The translations under genes were made by a program, and so were the position numbers. 64,000 nt of DNA from Holothuria scabra (Eukaryota > Echinodermata > Holothuroidea > Aspidochirotida > Holothuriidae), in contig CM074184.1 of NCBI GenBank assembly GCA_037179385.1, positions 11,054,001-11,118,000 on the forward strand. Direction: 5' to 3'. Below the pieces are notes generated by a model. It saw nothing but the letters and a program-made list of their open reading frames with translations, ran no database searches and was not told where the DNA came from. Shown piece by piece: positions 1 through 13,299 of this stretch (position 1 is the stretch's first letter; each line of letters opens with the position of its first letter).

Positions 1-1126
1 AAGCTGTGCTGATGGAAACTGAGTAAATGTGGTTCATGTTTTTCAACCTCTTAAAGGAATAATTTTAAAATTCCATACATACATGCTGCTAGAATTGAAT
101 AGGATATTTTAGCCAATGCTACCCAAGGAAAAGGCATTTTCTCGGGTGGAGCTTGTCTCTGCAATTGCGGCATTTAACCCCCTTTAAACCAACCTTGTTG
201 CTCTATTGAGCAAATAAGTTTTTGAAGGGGGAAACCCCTTTAACTTTATTGATCTCAAGATACCTGAACAGGAAGTTCTCTGAAAGATCTCTAAAACTTG
301 CACTATTCACTTCTAGCATCATGAGGTAGACTTGAAAGACTGGAGAAAACCTGAAATACCTTGAAAGATACATGGAAGAATAATAGAGAGAAAATTGTGA
401 GATTTAGTCATTGTTTCACTACAAGTTTGGGACAACTGTTTTTTGTACTTTAAGTTATCAAACAGTTGGTGCAGCTCGTTGTCAGTTTACTTCATATCCA
501 TAACAGATGAACATGTACCTGCATTTTGGTATCAAATTTCATTTTTGCAATTTCACGCCCACTCCTGAAATAATACTTTATAGATTATGTGTCACTTATA
601 TTAGGAAACCAGCATTAAAGCAAAAACCACCTGAACACAATAAGGTATCAAAGTGCTTTATGCAGCATGGATTGAGCAATATACCTTTTTAATTGACAAA
701 GTATTAGAAACTGCAACTAAATGATACGATAGCTGATTTAGTTACATATGCTTCATATGTATCATGTATGTAAAAGACAGTATCAGCATGTAATAAGCAC
801 TGTGTCAAAGTTGTAAGCTATAGTTGCTCTTACTTTGCTCTTACACTCATTACAGTAGTAAGAATAACCTGGTGTGATATTGTGATGTATATAGTAACAC
901 AAGCATGGTGACAGCTGCTGAAACTTTGCTGAGGGGACTGCAGCATCGCGATATTGGCATGGTGCCTCAAGTTTCAGCTCTTAATTGAATCTTCAAAATT
1001 TCTAATAAATATTTAAGGATGTGTTACAAATTTACCAGGATTTACCAGTCTCTATTGTTTGCATTGTCTATAGATTCATATTTGTTTGGATATGATGACA
1101 CTATGTAAATATTTTTCTTCATTTAG
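1..1126 (+). other. Intron upstream of the last ABCA exon
   Basis: No open frame or splice-bounded segment here resembles a protein I recognise. Because the exon that follows opens in mid-codon at an AG acceptor, this stretch is read as the preceding intron of the ABC transporter gene. It is AT-rich and holds no obvious repeat. Confidence 0.6.
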
Positions 1127-1332
1127 GATGTCATTTGAAGGATGAGCATCAAGGCATGGTCCACTACCATATTACAGATACCTCTATATCATGGGCAAAG
1201 ATATTTGGTACCTTAGAGCGGGCCAAGCTCCAGTACGGTATTGAAGATTATTCTGTTAGTCAAACCAGCCTGGAACAAGTATTTCTCAGTTTTGCCAGGA
1301 TGCAAAGGGAAGAAGATGTTCCAGTATTATAG
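1127..1332 (+). CDS. ABCA3-like: ABC transporter subfamily A (ABCA3-like), last coding exon
   Basis: This is the carboxy-terminal exon of an ABCA-type lipid transporter, a membrane protein that uses ATP to move lipids. A pyrimidine-rich tract ends in TTTAG at 1122-1126. The exon then opens with two bases of a split codon and runs about 67 codons to a TAG at 1330-1332. Two stretches carry the family signature: [12 protein letters not shown], and [17 protein letters not shown] close to the end. The second is the conserved tail of the second nucleotide-binding domain of ABCA proteins, and the first most resembles ABCA3. The ATP-binding motifs (Walker A, signature, Walker B) would lie in upstream exons outside the window. 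The subfamily is clear; orthology to ABCA3 rather than another ABCA member is inferred from a short segment. Confidence 0.87.
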
Positions 1333-1725
1333 TGACACTACAATGGTGTGTACCTAAGATATATAGAAGTATATACAGATACAATTGCTCCTTTGTCTAA
1401 GTATGTGAGACTGTTGCCTCATGTCAGTGACAGTTCCGGATTTGGCTCAAGTGTGAGTTTCAAATTTCAGCTGGCAAGCCAAAAGTTTAAGAAGAGGTCA
1501 GAGGTCATTTTGTAAGTTTTTCCTTGATTGATTTTTATATTTTCAAGATTGAATAGAGACTTCATGAGAATATTAAATAGTGGAACCAAATACATATATT
1601 TAATTGTAGTTTAAAAAATTTTAAGTCAACATTTAGTTCGTTATTCAATTTTTGTGATTTTTAGGATTAATCTGTTATTTTTCATGGTCATGATTCGTTT
1701 CTGCAATAAAGTTTTAGAATGTGTT
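1333..1725 (+). promoter_or_regulatory. 3' UTR of the ABCA gene with polyadenylation signal
   Basis: The stop codon is followed by AT-rich sequence. A canonical AATAAA lies at 1705-1710, about 375 nt after the stop, so cleavage would be expected 10-30 nt beyond it. The UTR end is inferred. Confidence 0.5.
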
Positions 1726-4075
1726 ATCAGATGTGAATTATAGAAAACCCATATCTTAGCTACAAACATATATGCTATAATACCTCAGGCAAAATTTAGC
1801 AACTTACAGGTCCTCTTTGAAGAGAACCTTGTGTTGTGTTCAGTCAGAATTGTTTCAACTGGTAGGATCAGTGTTGTATTAAACTCACAACTGGTGTCAG
1901 AGTGCTGAAGAAATACTTTGCATGACAAATTCTTGGGAATTTTTTCTTTTCCAGTTGGAAGTCTGACCTTAATAAAGAGTTATAACTTGGCAATTGTTAT
2001 GCACTGTGACATGCTCTGGAAGTCTTCCATAGCCTCCAAGCCTGTTTACAACACTCGTGCAAGTAAAGGCAGGTACTCAATATAATATGCTCACTTTTAC
2101 AAACATGAGTCAGTCCGAACTATGTGACCTCAAGTATTAATATTATATACCTTTTTGTCAGGAATTAAACAAATTATCATGGAAACTTCCAAACAGTAAG
2201 AACTTTGAAAATTAATTTTCTAACTGGCATGAAAACAAACATGGACTGTTGAGCATTTTGACTTCCCTCTAAAATTGTTTTGTGATATGGCATCTTACTG
2301 TAGATGCCAATTTGAAGTGGTATTTGTAGTTTCGGGAGATAACAAAATTATTTGTCTGGATTGACACTCATCCAATGTGCAATAAAATTTATGTAATAAA
2401 CAGGACTTCCAATTTGGGTGATTGCAAAGCAAGATTATGGTATCATAAGGTAATATTGCATAGGCCCTATGCAGACAGAACCAAAATCAGTTGGTGCAAG
2501 CATGCCATTTTGGAACTGATCACACCAAAACTACTTACATGTTATAATTCTTTGAAACTAGCACTCTTCTGAAGAACTCAAAAATTGCCTGTTTTAAAGG
2601 CATCTCCTCTCTGTGAGATCATCAGCTCCTGTTGTCAAAGTTACCACTATCAAGTCATTCACACTAACTTTTTGAGATGCAAGATTTCTCATGATAACAA
2701 AATGGTGACAAGGTCAGGCTTCCCATTGTTTTGTAAATGATGGTAAATTTAATAGGGGCTAGAAAATTACTTTGCAGGGAGGTCTATTGAATGTTCTTGT
2801 GTTCAGTGTTTTCAAGGTTCAGTGGTCCGTGTTTTCAAATAGTGTTATCTTGATGAATGGTGATAACTACATGGTTCATTATTCCCATGATTCAATGTTC
2901 ATTCCCAAATATGTTGATGTCCACAATGCTTCCAGCCTGGAACTTTTAACCCTGGGAACAATAAACCCTGGGAGCATTGGCATAGCCCCATTTATAGTCG
3001 AGGTGTGTGAGCCAGGAAGTGTACCGTATAAAGTACAATCTGAAAGCTGGTAAACTGTTAGGTGACTTCGAGGACTTAAAAAGTTTTACAATTGCCTAGT
3101 CTCTTGTCATTTTTAGATCACACATATTCACAGTACATGTTTGAGGTTATCAAATTGGGCAGATGGTGTCAAGCTTTCAATTAAAGTATCCTTCTTCCTG
3201 ATGTGTGGTGATTTGGGACTGAAATTTTGGTTTATGATTGCTTGGGAGCAGAACATAAACACCTCCTGGCTTGCATTCTAATATAGGAAATTTAGGTTGT
3301 GTTTTTAAAGCGACTTTTGTAGGGCTGTGTTCATTGTGCCTGCTGAACATTTAGCTGTTTATTTAGTGAACTAATAGCAGCTTTCTTGGATGTTTGTTCA
3401 GTTTTTATCTTACACATGGTTATGCAGGCTGTTTAACGTGGTCCTTGGTGATACAGCTGGTTGAACAAAGCATCTACATTACTCACAATGTTTGTTTAGG
3501 TGGTCTCTGTAATCAGCTGTGGTCAGCTAGTGTGAAGGGAATAGGCTGTAACTAATCTGCTGTGGAGATATCTCCCATTCTGTTCTACTCAATTTATCAT
3601 GAATTGGCCAAGCCAAATAATAGAACAGTACAGTAGAAACCTCTTGAATCTCTTTGTTTTATTTTGATCAGTACAAAGCCATGCAGTGTTTTCTTGTAGA
3701 TTTGTCGCTGCAACTAAATATACTTTTGCAATATTTGAGTAGTTTATAGGTTCTCCATACAAAAATTATACAGTATTAGTTTCCTCTTACTTCCTATAAC
3801 AGTACATAGTCCAAGCTTTCATGATTTAAGAAAATATGCAGTGATATTTAGATCTAACATAACACTTTGTCAGATGTAGATTTACATGAAAAATCACAAA
3901 CGTTTTGCCTTCACTCTTCTTTCTTTTTTTCATTGTATTTAATTTTGTAATGTAAGGAGGTTCTGGAAGCAGATAAATATAAGATAAAATTTGGTTCTTT
4001 GAAAATCCCGTTTTTAGCAGACAATAGAAGATATGTGAGCTTCACAACAGCATTGCTGTTCTAGATGCTCCATAT
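1726..4075. other. Gene-free AT-rich interval
   Basis: I see no recognisable coding segment, RNA gene or bounded mobile element. An open frame of about 93 codons at 2772-3053 has no family resemblance and no splice context, so it is not called. Confidence 0.5.
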
Positions 4076-4180
4076 GACTGATATACATGAGAATTTTAAA
4101 ACTGATGTATATACATGAGAATTTAAAAACTGATGTATATACATGAGAATTTAAAAACTGATGTATATACATGAGAATTT
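4076..4180. repeat. 28-bp tandem repeat, about four copies
   Basis: The word ATACATGAGAATTT recurs at 4083, 4111, 4139 and 4167, exactly 28 bp apart. Units are nearly identical, and the first differs by a base in the T/A run. It is a simple local minisatellite. Confidence 0.9.
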
Positions 4181-7100
4181 CCAGATGATCAACTAACAGG
4201 AGAAGAGTTGAAGTAATCAATGTACCAAACTTGTAAGTTAAGAAAATGGAAGTTTAGGAGAATTCAGTGAATGTACTGTAGTTGTTGTCTTTCAAACTTT
4301 ACCTCATTTAAGCATCTTGGGAACAAATGTGGAGAGAGAAGCCATTGTAAGGCTGGTTTGTGAAGGAAAAAAACAATGTGTAAGTATGCTTGCTCCAAAA
4401 GTAAAATATTTAATTGTCATGGCAAAAAGGTGTTATTTTGTAAGTAATTTAAGAAAACCTGTTATATTAACGGTGAAAGAATGCCAAATGGTTGATCAAG
4501 TGGAAGAAAGGAGTTTGTTTTGTATGTTTACTAGGCATGTTAAATGTATACCAAAGAGAAAATATTCTTCTTTTAATCATGAGTGAAATGCGAAAATGGA
4601 TGTTAACTAATTGCCCAGGGTTATTTTCATATGCATCAATTAATTTAGTATGTCATGTCTTTTATACATGAAGCAAGTCAAGTCTTTTTTGAGTAAAACC
4701 ATTTGCAACTCAAGTCTTACAAGTCACATATTCAAAAGGGAGATGACACTCCATTATTTGTGAAGAAGACCTTTTGTGATCAAAACTTCATGCTAAACTA
4801 GTACCACAACTTTTCTGTCATGTAATGAATTTCCAGTCTGAAATTGTAGCGACATCTCCCCCCCCCCCCAAAAAAATGACCTTTTCAGCAGCAGTAGAAT
4901 TTGAAGTGTTCTCATGGGGGATCATATCTGGGCTGAATTCTAGACAGGGACTTGCAATCACTGCATATAACAAGACTTTCTTTATCCCTGTAAGATGTGG
5001 CTATACATTGGAGGACACATAATGTTCGGAAAGGAACCTTGATGAATTTTGGAAAGGAATTTTGAACTATGAGGGATTTTTTTTTTTGCTTTTCTTATGG
5101 GAGCTACTTCAGTGTTTGGTTAAGATGAATGTGTAAGATCCTTTTTTACATGGGACAATTGTTTGTATCTCTGTGGAAAAAAGTATCTTACACATTCATC
5201 ATTCATGATCTGATTCCAATGCAGGAGAAGGTCTTGTCCTTGAGATCAGGAGGGCATCAGGTTGTGGCACCTTCTGTACTCTCAAGAAAGTGTGAAAAGA
5301 AAGGGAAAAGAAGGGAAAGTAAAAGAAAACAACTTAAATCATGCTTTGCCCCCCCCCCCCCTTCCCCATCAAAATATCCTGATATATGTCCCTGCTCAAA
5401 ATTAAGGTCGTAGAGTTAAATCAGACCAGATCCACATTTTATCATAGCACAATTCATATAATTTTAGCAACTGCTGGGGGGGGCTTCTAACATCAACAGG
5501 AGATCAATAGCTCTCCTCTCCAGACATGCTGTGTTTGACTGTAATACTTTCTTCAAACAGTAAACATGTCACATGTAGTCGATATTCTTCACTGAGAGCA
5601 TCACTAAGTGTTTGTTGGTTTCCTTGTTAGGTGTAAAAATACACCATTTTTTTTTTTTGTAGTGCATGACAGTGTTGTGTGAAAGGAACAGAAACCTCAA
5701 TAACCTTAGCTAAAAAGACAATAGGGAACCTCATGAGTAGTGAGTCATTACTGTTTGGACCATTTGGTACTTTTAAAAGTAAATGTTGAGAAAAGAAGGT
5801 TTAAACAGTATTAAAGGTTTGTACATTAACAAAAAAATTATTACACAATAAAATATGTGCCAAACTATATGAACATTGTTACTAATTATTAACTTCTGTA
5901 GGAGTTGCAATTTACTTTTTCCATCTGATATGACACTGACTGGGATGATGGCTGTTAGGTGAGCTACTCTTTGTCTTGTAAAGTCTCCTTAGATATGGAA
6001 TCTTAAAAATCCCTTACACCAGCAAATGGATGAAGATGACAAGACCTGTCTTTCAGCAGGGTATGTTTACAAAGATATCAATCACTTTGACTCTTGAACA
6101 GGGGCATAGATCTGGTTTGAAGAGGGGGGTAAAACTGTTTCAACAGCAAGAACCTCAGATCGTGTCTGTGACCAGACTTCTCTAATGATTCATCAACTCA
6201 AACAGTCGCCAGCACACACCTATACACACACAAGCAAACAGTATACACACTCACATTGACACCCATTACACAAAACATAGATGGTGCATTATAAATGCAG
6301 TATTATTGCTTTGAAATTGGCTAAAAAGCCTAAATTGACATTTTCCAGAAGCCCTAAAGTCATCTGTACACCACAATGTTACTTTCTTTTATTCTGCCCG
6401 TTTCTTTTTAAAAGCTGCATGAATTATTGGGGGGGGGGGGGGGGTGATTTATTCACCTTCAATATTTTATAGGTAGTGCAATTGCCGCCCTGGCCCCCAG
6501 AATCAACTTCCCTGCTGCTGAATACCTTTCACCTCAATAAGTATTTCTCAACATTACACACAAAATCTTGCTACTACATCATACCCCTATAACTGCTGAG
6601 GCACCAGCTGAATATGATGTGTCCCAGTCTTCAGCTCTACATATCCTTTTGGGGTTGGATGAGATTTTACAGCTCAGTTTCTAACTGTTAGTCTCAGTCA
6701 GGCAGGCTATTGCCTTTTTTCCAATTGTGGCTCCCTGGCTTATTTTGATGTTTTCCCTCCATTGCTTTTGCTAAACACCAAGCACAAGGGCAGTGGGTTC
6801 CCTCTTCAGTTCGACCTCACAATGTTTCATACCCCAGACCTTCTGGCTGCAAGTCTGATGCCCGAACCTTCTGGAAGATGAAATGCTGAAATGGTAAAAA
6901 GTTATATTACCCTGGCCTGGACCCACCAAGACTTTTTCCCACGTAAGATAACGAGTCCTTCGCAGCCAATGGACCCACCTGCTAAAGCAAAATATACATA
7001 TTCTTAGACTTCTTTCTCACACACAGTTGTTCTAAAACCTCAAAGTTTAAGAGGGCCCTAGCCCTATGGAATCCCACTTGGGCTTTGCCCTTGGACCCCC

Positions 7101-8073
7101 AAAGGAGATAAGACAATCCCTTGGACCCTTCGTGAAAGAATTATCATGGCTGGAAAGGTCTTGCCCTAGCATTTCCCTTTGTCTTCAGTTTCAAATATTT
7201 GTAGAAAGAAGAATACAACAACGTTTCGAAAACCTGCCTAAGATAATATGTAACAGCAACGATCCTGATCGTCGTGTAGCCTCACATTTGCTAATATATA
7301 GGGAAGACCGGTTTCCAAATATTTCATTATTTCTAGCAGAAAACCTTAAGTTCTGCAATGCAAGCTCCATACTTTCAAATATTTGTTTAAAAGGTCAGAA
7401 ATTTTGTGCGCTTTGCGTTCTACGAATTTGAACGCATGCCGTCACGTTGCTTCTTGAGAAAGCAACATGTAGACACCCCAGTAGATCAAAGGTGGTATGG
7501 GGTGTAAATTGTATCTGAGTTTGTTACATGATTTGTGCCCTCACATTTGCTATTCTTCTATTGTGTTCACTGTCTGTGTTCACACTGTGTGAAAAGCAAT
7601 ACACACAATGCTTGACTGGCTCGTCAGCTAACCCCAAATGTTACATTCTTTTTTGTGTATGTCAATATTTTTGTTACTGTCAATCGGTTAAACAGATGTG
7701 AAACCGGGTCATATCAAGACTTGAGTGCGTGTAGTGAGCTTCATTTCCTCTCTGGAGCAATAAGAGGTAACCAGGCAGAGAAGGCGGATGTAACAAAAAG
7801 TATGAAGGACAGTTTCATCATGGACGGATTACCATCTGAATTTGAACTGTTGAAGGGCACGATGTGCTGTCGCTGTAGTTCACAGATTCCGCACAAGAAG
7901 CCCAAATTTCGATATTGTCTGCAGCAACACGAACTGTAAACTTTAAAGTAATTGTTTAAAAAGGGTTAAACTTTTAGGGCGCGCTTACCTATTAAACACA
8001 GAAATGTGCATTGGTTTAAAACAAAATACAATAATAGGGGTGGAAACACCACAGTGCACATCTCCGAAAAGAT
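4181..8073. other. Gene-free interval with homopolymer tracts
   Basis: No gene is recognisable. The stretch holds poly-C runs near 4860 and 5350 and a poly-G run near 6431. A perfect 16-bp inverted repeat (5124-5139 against 5185-5200) lies around a 45-nt loop. Open frames of up to 121 codons at 7066-7431 and 94 codons at 7655-7939 show no motif or splice context. Confidence 0.5.
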
Positions 8074-8388
8074 GTGGATAAACAATTTTCAGGCTTGGCA
8101 AATGTACTGAATCAATTCCGACGAGTGCAAAGTACCGTACTTCATTTTGGTCCTGAAGGCTGCAGCTTTCATATTGTTCTAGGTAATCTTGTACCTTTTG
8201 AGAGAGATCTGGGCGTGAAGGTTTCAGGAGATTTGAAATCATCTAGGCAATTTGCAGCTACCGCTGCACTCCCAACGGCTACCTATAGGGTGCTGCGATT
8301 GATCGAGAGGAATTTCGGTAGTTTCAGTAAAGATATTGTTCTTAATTTTTACAGGCATGTGGAAGCATGGGCGGCGATCCGTCTTTGA
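8074..8388 (+). pseudogene. LINE reverse transcriptase fragment (CR1/L2-like relic)
   Basis: A 104-codon open segment contains ERDLGVKVSGDLKSS followed by ERNFGSFSKDIVLNFYRH. This corresponds to the connection region just after the reverse transcriptase palm in CR1/L2-type non-LTR retrotransposons, which typically reads DLGV followed about 40 residues later by a LYK/YRH motif. The catalytic YxDD region, endonuclease and 3' end are missing, and the usual HLVRPHLEY segment is broken after YRH. It is a dead truncated copy. The clade is inferred from the DLGV motif. Confidence 0.65.
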
Positions 8389-8394
8389 AATTGG

Positions 8395-8470
8395 GGGATA
8401 TAGTCGGCGTCACTATCTAAGCCAAGCACCACCATCATTGGCGCGAAGCGTACGCAGAAAAGTTCGGCCA
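8395..8470. mobile_element. Fragment sharing the internal hairpin of the 10.2/12.2-kb elements
   Basis: The stretch CACTATCTAAGC, then CACCACCATCATTGGCGC, then GAAGCGTACG, parallels an internal hairpin segment at 10275-10325 (+) and 12858-12899 (reverse orientation). It is a diverged relic without recognisable ends. Confidence 0.5.
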
Positions 8471-9626
8471 AAATACACCTGAGATCACCGGAAATGGCAC
8501 AGACTCTGGAAACGTGATATCAAGAGCAAATGTTACAAGCACATTTCCTAAAAGGTAGAAAGGCCTGTCGTAAAAAGTATAGAACAAATAAAAGTTATCT
8601 GATTGCCTTACAGGGGAATAAAGTTTCAGAATGGAGTGAAAAGAATAGAATCATTAAGTGAATATCATTGAATTCTTTAACTTTTATATCTTCCATTTCC
8701 ATAGAACTTTTTAGTCATTAGTCATTTTTGTCATTAGTCATTTTCTGAATTGAAGTATTCTTAATGATGGTCTAAATATTAAGTACACGCAGTTGTTTAA
8801 AACCATCAGTCATTATCTGAATTAAATAATTGTAACACTTTTTATATGAATAAGACTGAAAGAAAGTAAATAAAACTGAAAAGAAAAGAATAAAAATAAC
8901 CGCAATGATTTTCAAAGTAAAAGTCACTGTAAGAACCGTGTTGAGCTTAAACTGCGGTATAATAAAACTCTTCTGTGTGGAAAAGCATGCAGAAACCCAA
9001 GTTGCAACGGAGTTAAATCTTTCAACAAAAAGAAAACGGTACGGCGCATTGGGAACTTATCTTCAAAGTCTTTTGCAATTTTGATGGCATTTAAATATTA
9101 TATATGCTTTCACTGCATGTGATTTTCACTTTGTCAGGATATGTATGTTACAAATGGATATTTACATTCTATTTAAAGCAGAGAAACTTATACTTAGGCC
9201 CTATTAATGATCACTTTTGAAAGGTGATCGGCGACTGAGGGTGCGGGTCATACGTGTAATATGTGTATGTTTTAGTTATTTCAGGAGTTTGAAAAGAACT
9301 GTCAAGCCTCATTCATTCGTTCCCTTTTATTTTTAGGGAAAAGGTTTCTTACATTTTAAAGCGTGTTTTTTTTTATCTTTTAGTTTTCGGTTCTATTAAG
9401 AAGTTAAGTTCTCATACTTAACTTTTTTACATAATATCCGAATCTCGAGGTTTGTTTTCATGAGGGGATGTTGTGTTCAGTACCCCCCATCCAATTTCAT
9501 GGGGGGGGGGTAGGCCTATGTCCCCCATCCTCGCAGAATCGCCCCCATGACTGGAACTGGGTCCCACTTTGACCATGCCGCTCGGGCTTGATTAACGTTT
9601 TATGGAAATGGTAAGTTTCTTTTAAG
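8471..9626. other. Gene-free interval
   Basis: AT-rich sequence with no recognisable gene. A GTCATTAGTCATTTT pattern repeats locally near 8713-8745. Confidence 0.5.
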
Positions 9627-9882
9627 CCCGGTACACACTTCCGCGACAACTAACGACACGAAGCGACAAGACGTCGCGTCCTGGCGGTGTGGCCAGTTTC
9701 ACCACTAGAGTTCCGTCGTGTCGTAAGCCGTCGGTCCGATTGAAAATCTTCAATCGTAGATGGATGCAATCGGTGCGTTTTAATTCCGGGTCACATGCCC
9801 ACAACTACCAAAGAACTGTCTACGATTGATGCAAATTGTCCACGAAGGAGAGTCTTTGGTAGTCGTGGCGGTGTGTACCGGG
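9627..9882. mobile_element. Short TIR element (MITE), 256 bp
   Basis: The ends are inverted repeats: CCCGGTACACACTTCCGCGAC at the left matches, reversed, GTCGTGGCGGTGTGTACCGGG at the right. The interior is visibly richer in G+C and CpG than its surroundings. A TTAAG string abuts both ends, but the exact target duplication is ambiguous. There is no coding capacity. Confidence 0.75.
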
Positions 9883-10200
9883 ATTAAGAGCGAGTCCAGA
9901 GGAGAGCCCACGCGTCTTGTACCTGACTCGTCTACCTTATCACACTAGACTTTAAGCATCTCGGGCTTACCACCCTGGAGTCAGTGAGAAGGATTAGAGA
10001 CGACATAATCATGGTTTCCAAATTTCTTTCTGACACAAATCTTCTTTTGTGGTTATAAGCGAAGTAATTATCGGGTTCATAGCCTCTGTTAAAAGCTTGT
10101 ACGCGTTTCGCAAGTCTTGATAGTAACTAGGAAGTCAGTTTTAAGAACGAATTTGTTGGATGACATTTAACGACACACACACACACCAATGTGTTATACG

Positions 10201-10608
10201 CAGTGGCGAAGCTAGGAATTTCTGGACGGGGGGGGGGGGGGGAGGGGGGCAATCACGTGGAGTGAGATTGATCCGTGAAACTATCTAAGCGGAGCGCCAC
10301 CATCAGTTGGCGCGGAGCGTACAGAAAATTTTGAAAAATCCTGCAATCTAGTGCTACATACGTTATTTTTTAAAGTAAAATAAATGTTCAAAAATTGACA
10401 TAATTTAGGATATTAAACTTCGAAAAACACTCACCACGCTTTAGATGAACGCTAGTCGTCTGTTGTTTCTACCAAATTCATCTGTGACGTACATGGTCAT
10501 GATTCATTTTAAGATTTAAGATTTTAAATTATTTAGTTAGAAAAAAAAACCGGCACCAGCGAGGGGGGGGGGGGGGCATGGCCCAATGCCTCCCTAAATA
10601 TGCCACTG
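10201..10608. mobile_element. hAT-like non-autonomous element, 408 bp
   Basis: Starts CAGTGGC and ends GCCACTG, typical of hAT-type termini. The flanking 8-mers GTTATACG and TTTATAGG agree at 6 of 8 positions, consistent with an old 8-bp target duplication. It contains poly-G tracts near 10231 and 10563 and the AGCGGAGCGCCACCATCAG hairpin shared with the 12.2-kb element. Confidence 0.7.
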
Positions 10609-12157
10609 TTTATAGGCCTATATAGTGTCCGATCAACACGATAGAAACTTCAAAGTTTAAATTTATTTTCTGGTATGCTTGAAGTGCAGGAATGAGATGA
10701 GTGGGATATCTGCCACACTGGTTGGTAAATTCATGGGCGTCACCAGACATTTTTAAAGGGGTCGTATTTTGCGGGAAGGAAGTTGAGGTATTGCCGACAG
10801 TGCGAGCACTACGACGTGGGTTCCAGGCGCCCGCTTAAGAGCCCTTGGTAGGGTCCAGAGAGTGAAGCCCTCGGAAGCTCTGAGGAGTTAGATATTTCCA
10901 ATGACTATAATTCGGTGAAATATCGTCAATATCTAGTTTTGTAATGTCAAAATTATGATTTCATAAAGGTTCAGAGCAAAATGTGAACCAATGGGATGGG
11001 GATCAAAGAGAAAGCTTTAAATCTTAAAATGACAATAGCACCAGAACCCTTAAAGTTGGGGTGCTGTCGTGGAATCCATGGGCTCGGTAAAGAGAAACAA
11101 CAGGGGTGGTAGCATCCAGAGGCAAAGGATTCCCAGGAAAAAAACATTCTCGTGGAATATAATGAAGTACCCGTATTCAAGATTAAGGAGGTAAAAACAG
11201 CGAACTTCAGATGACAGATCATGAAGAAATTCTACGCGAATTGAACTCTGCAATGCAAAGAAAATTTAGAAAATCATTCAAATCTACAAAGAACAGCGTG
11301 TATTAAACAACTTAAGATATCAGACTCAATAGGACAGAACAGTTATTTGTGCACAATGTGATTTTACCAATGTACTTTGTTTTTTACTCTCAACCTTTCT
11401 CCTTCAAGACCTAGAAAATGGTGTCATTTATTCCATTAAAATTAGGTAATGGAAAGGTAAAAAATTGAAAGCGCCGAGCAAAAATTGTAGGAAAAACAGA
11501 AGAAGTTAGTTAAGATTTAGAATAATGATTGACCCATCACTTAGTTTGGTACGTTTGCATAGATAAAAGGAAGTTAATTTTCAATTCTACCACCTCTACC
11601 ATCTGTTGTTGAGACTGAAACCTACATTCTGATTGGTTGAACACTGACCTGTTGTTCACTACACACAGTACATAAACGTAAAAACAGATGACCTTGTTCA
11701 CACCTTTTCGGTGGTAGAATAGGGATAAACCACATTTGTCTGACCATCACTCTCTCATAACTCGTCTCGTCTCCAAATTAGCAACATAACGAACTCGGCT
11801 TGGTCTCGTCCGTTATTTTGCCAATTTGGGGTCTCGACGGTTTATTCACCCTAATCAGCCACATGCGATTCTTCCTTAAATATCGGTACCATCATTTCCT
11901 TTGACTCGGCAGATTTTGGTGGGATAACTACCTCCTCATAGTACCACTCGGTCAAATAAAACAACTTGTTATTGGCATATAGCACCGTTGAGTCAAATGT
12001 GGATATTAAAACATAGAAAAAGTATATGGTATGCATTCAGTGAGCTAGAAGTCGAAATCTAGAAAGGGCATCCCACTTCATAGATTTTTTCTGTGTGTAG
12101 TAATGTTAAAACCGTCAGAAAAGTCGACTGTTACAGCAATATCATCATCCTTTAAAC
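10609..12157. other. Gene-free interval
   Basis: No gene or complete mobile element is recognised. Open frames at 10971-11253 and 11851-12036 lack any family resemblance. Confidence 0.45.
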
Positions 12158-12963
12158 CATGGGCGTCCGCAAGGGGGGGGGGGGGGCAAGGGGGGGCACT
12201 TGCCCCCCCCCCCCTGGAAAATCAAACTTGTGAAAAAATAATTAAAAATTAAAATAACAAAAATTAAAAATAAATCATCAAAATACCTTCACTCACAGCG
12301 TCAGTTTTTACTCGTGAAATATGCGGACATTTGACCAGGAATAGCAAAAGAGAAGATGGTGCAGTATGCTGAATAGTGAAATCGTAATTTGGGGACCATC
12401 ATTCGTGATATCTATTGGAAATTTGTAATTGTAAAAACTATGTACTAGCCTAGTTGTCAGTTATGTAGTGTGCATATGGCATCCGACCATTGATAAATGC
12501 GTTGGTCTTGGTTTGGCCCCGTGCTGATCTCAAGTGGTGACGCGCGGGTGTAACTTGGATATACAAGGTGAATACAGGGGTGGGGGGAGGGGGTGTAGGC
12601 ATGGTTCATAATCAGGTAACGGACATAGGCCTATATAGGCTGTTTGACAGTTGTAAGTTTTATCGTGCATAGGAGTGCGAGGCCGTTACTGAGAGGCAGA
12701 TTTCCCTTCAACAATTTTTTGCATTGAAAATTCTAAAAATCTAAAAGTTACAGACATGAAATTCCTGTTGCAGGGCTGGGTACATGCAGCTTAGAACACT
12801 CGCCAAGTGTCATTTCCGGCCATCTGGAGAGTTTGTAAGGCCCAAAATTTTCTTGTACGCTCCGCGCCAACCGATGGTGGCGCTCCGCTTAGATAGTGTA
12901 CACAATTCAATCATCCATGAATGATCTTGCCCCCCCTTATAAAAATTTCTGCGGACGCCCATG
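12158..12963. mobile_element. TIR element family CATGGGCGTCCGC, copy 1 (806 bp)
   Basis: Left end CATGGGCGTCCGCAAG and right end GCGGACGCCCATG are inverted repeats. The element is flanked on both sides by CTTTAAAC (12150-12157 and 12964-12971), a perfect 8-bp target duplication. Just inside the left end is a G-run, a CACTTGCC, then a C-run, which forms a strong hairpin. An internal GCGCCAAC/GTGGCGC hairpin lies at 12860-12895. There is no open frame. Eight-base duplications point to the hAT superfamily, but this is inferred. Confidence 0.9.
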
Positions 12964-13299
12964 CTTTAAACTATTATTCATTGAGATTTAAAGACAATTT
13001 GAAATATCTCGCAGGTGCACTTCCGTTTGAATATTAAGGTATACTGAGCCTATACTGACATGAAACAGTTTAGCCACCAAAATGAACAGAATTCAAAGAG
13101 ATGAACATATTGTTCTAATATAGTTTTAATAAAAATGATTGTTCCGTTGAAAAAGATATCATTTAAAGGTATTTCACGAATAGTACTATTAGATATATGG
13201 TTATAATACTATGGAAAGGTGCAGCTACATAATTATAGTCAATAGGACTTGCTAGCGGACGGCACTTTACAAAAAGTAGTAAGGGGTTCAACAGTAATT

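Noticed and set aside
2772..3053. 93-codon ORF as a gene
   Set aside because: No family motif, no splice sites in context, no repeat or codon signal supporting coding.
7066..7431. 121-codon ORF as a gene
   Set aside because: Low resemblance to anything known, and it starts in a pyrimidine/CCC-rich repeat-like stretch. Length is possible by chance in 64 kb.
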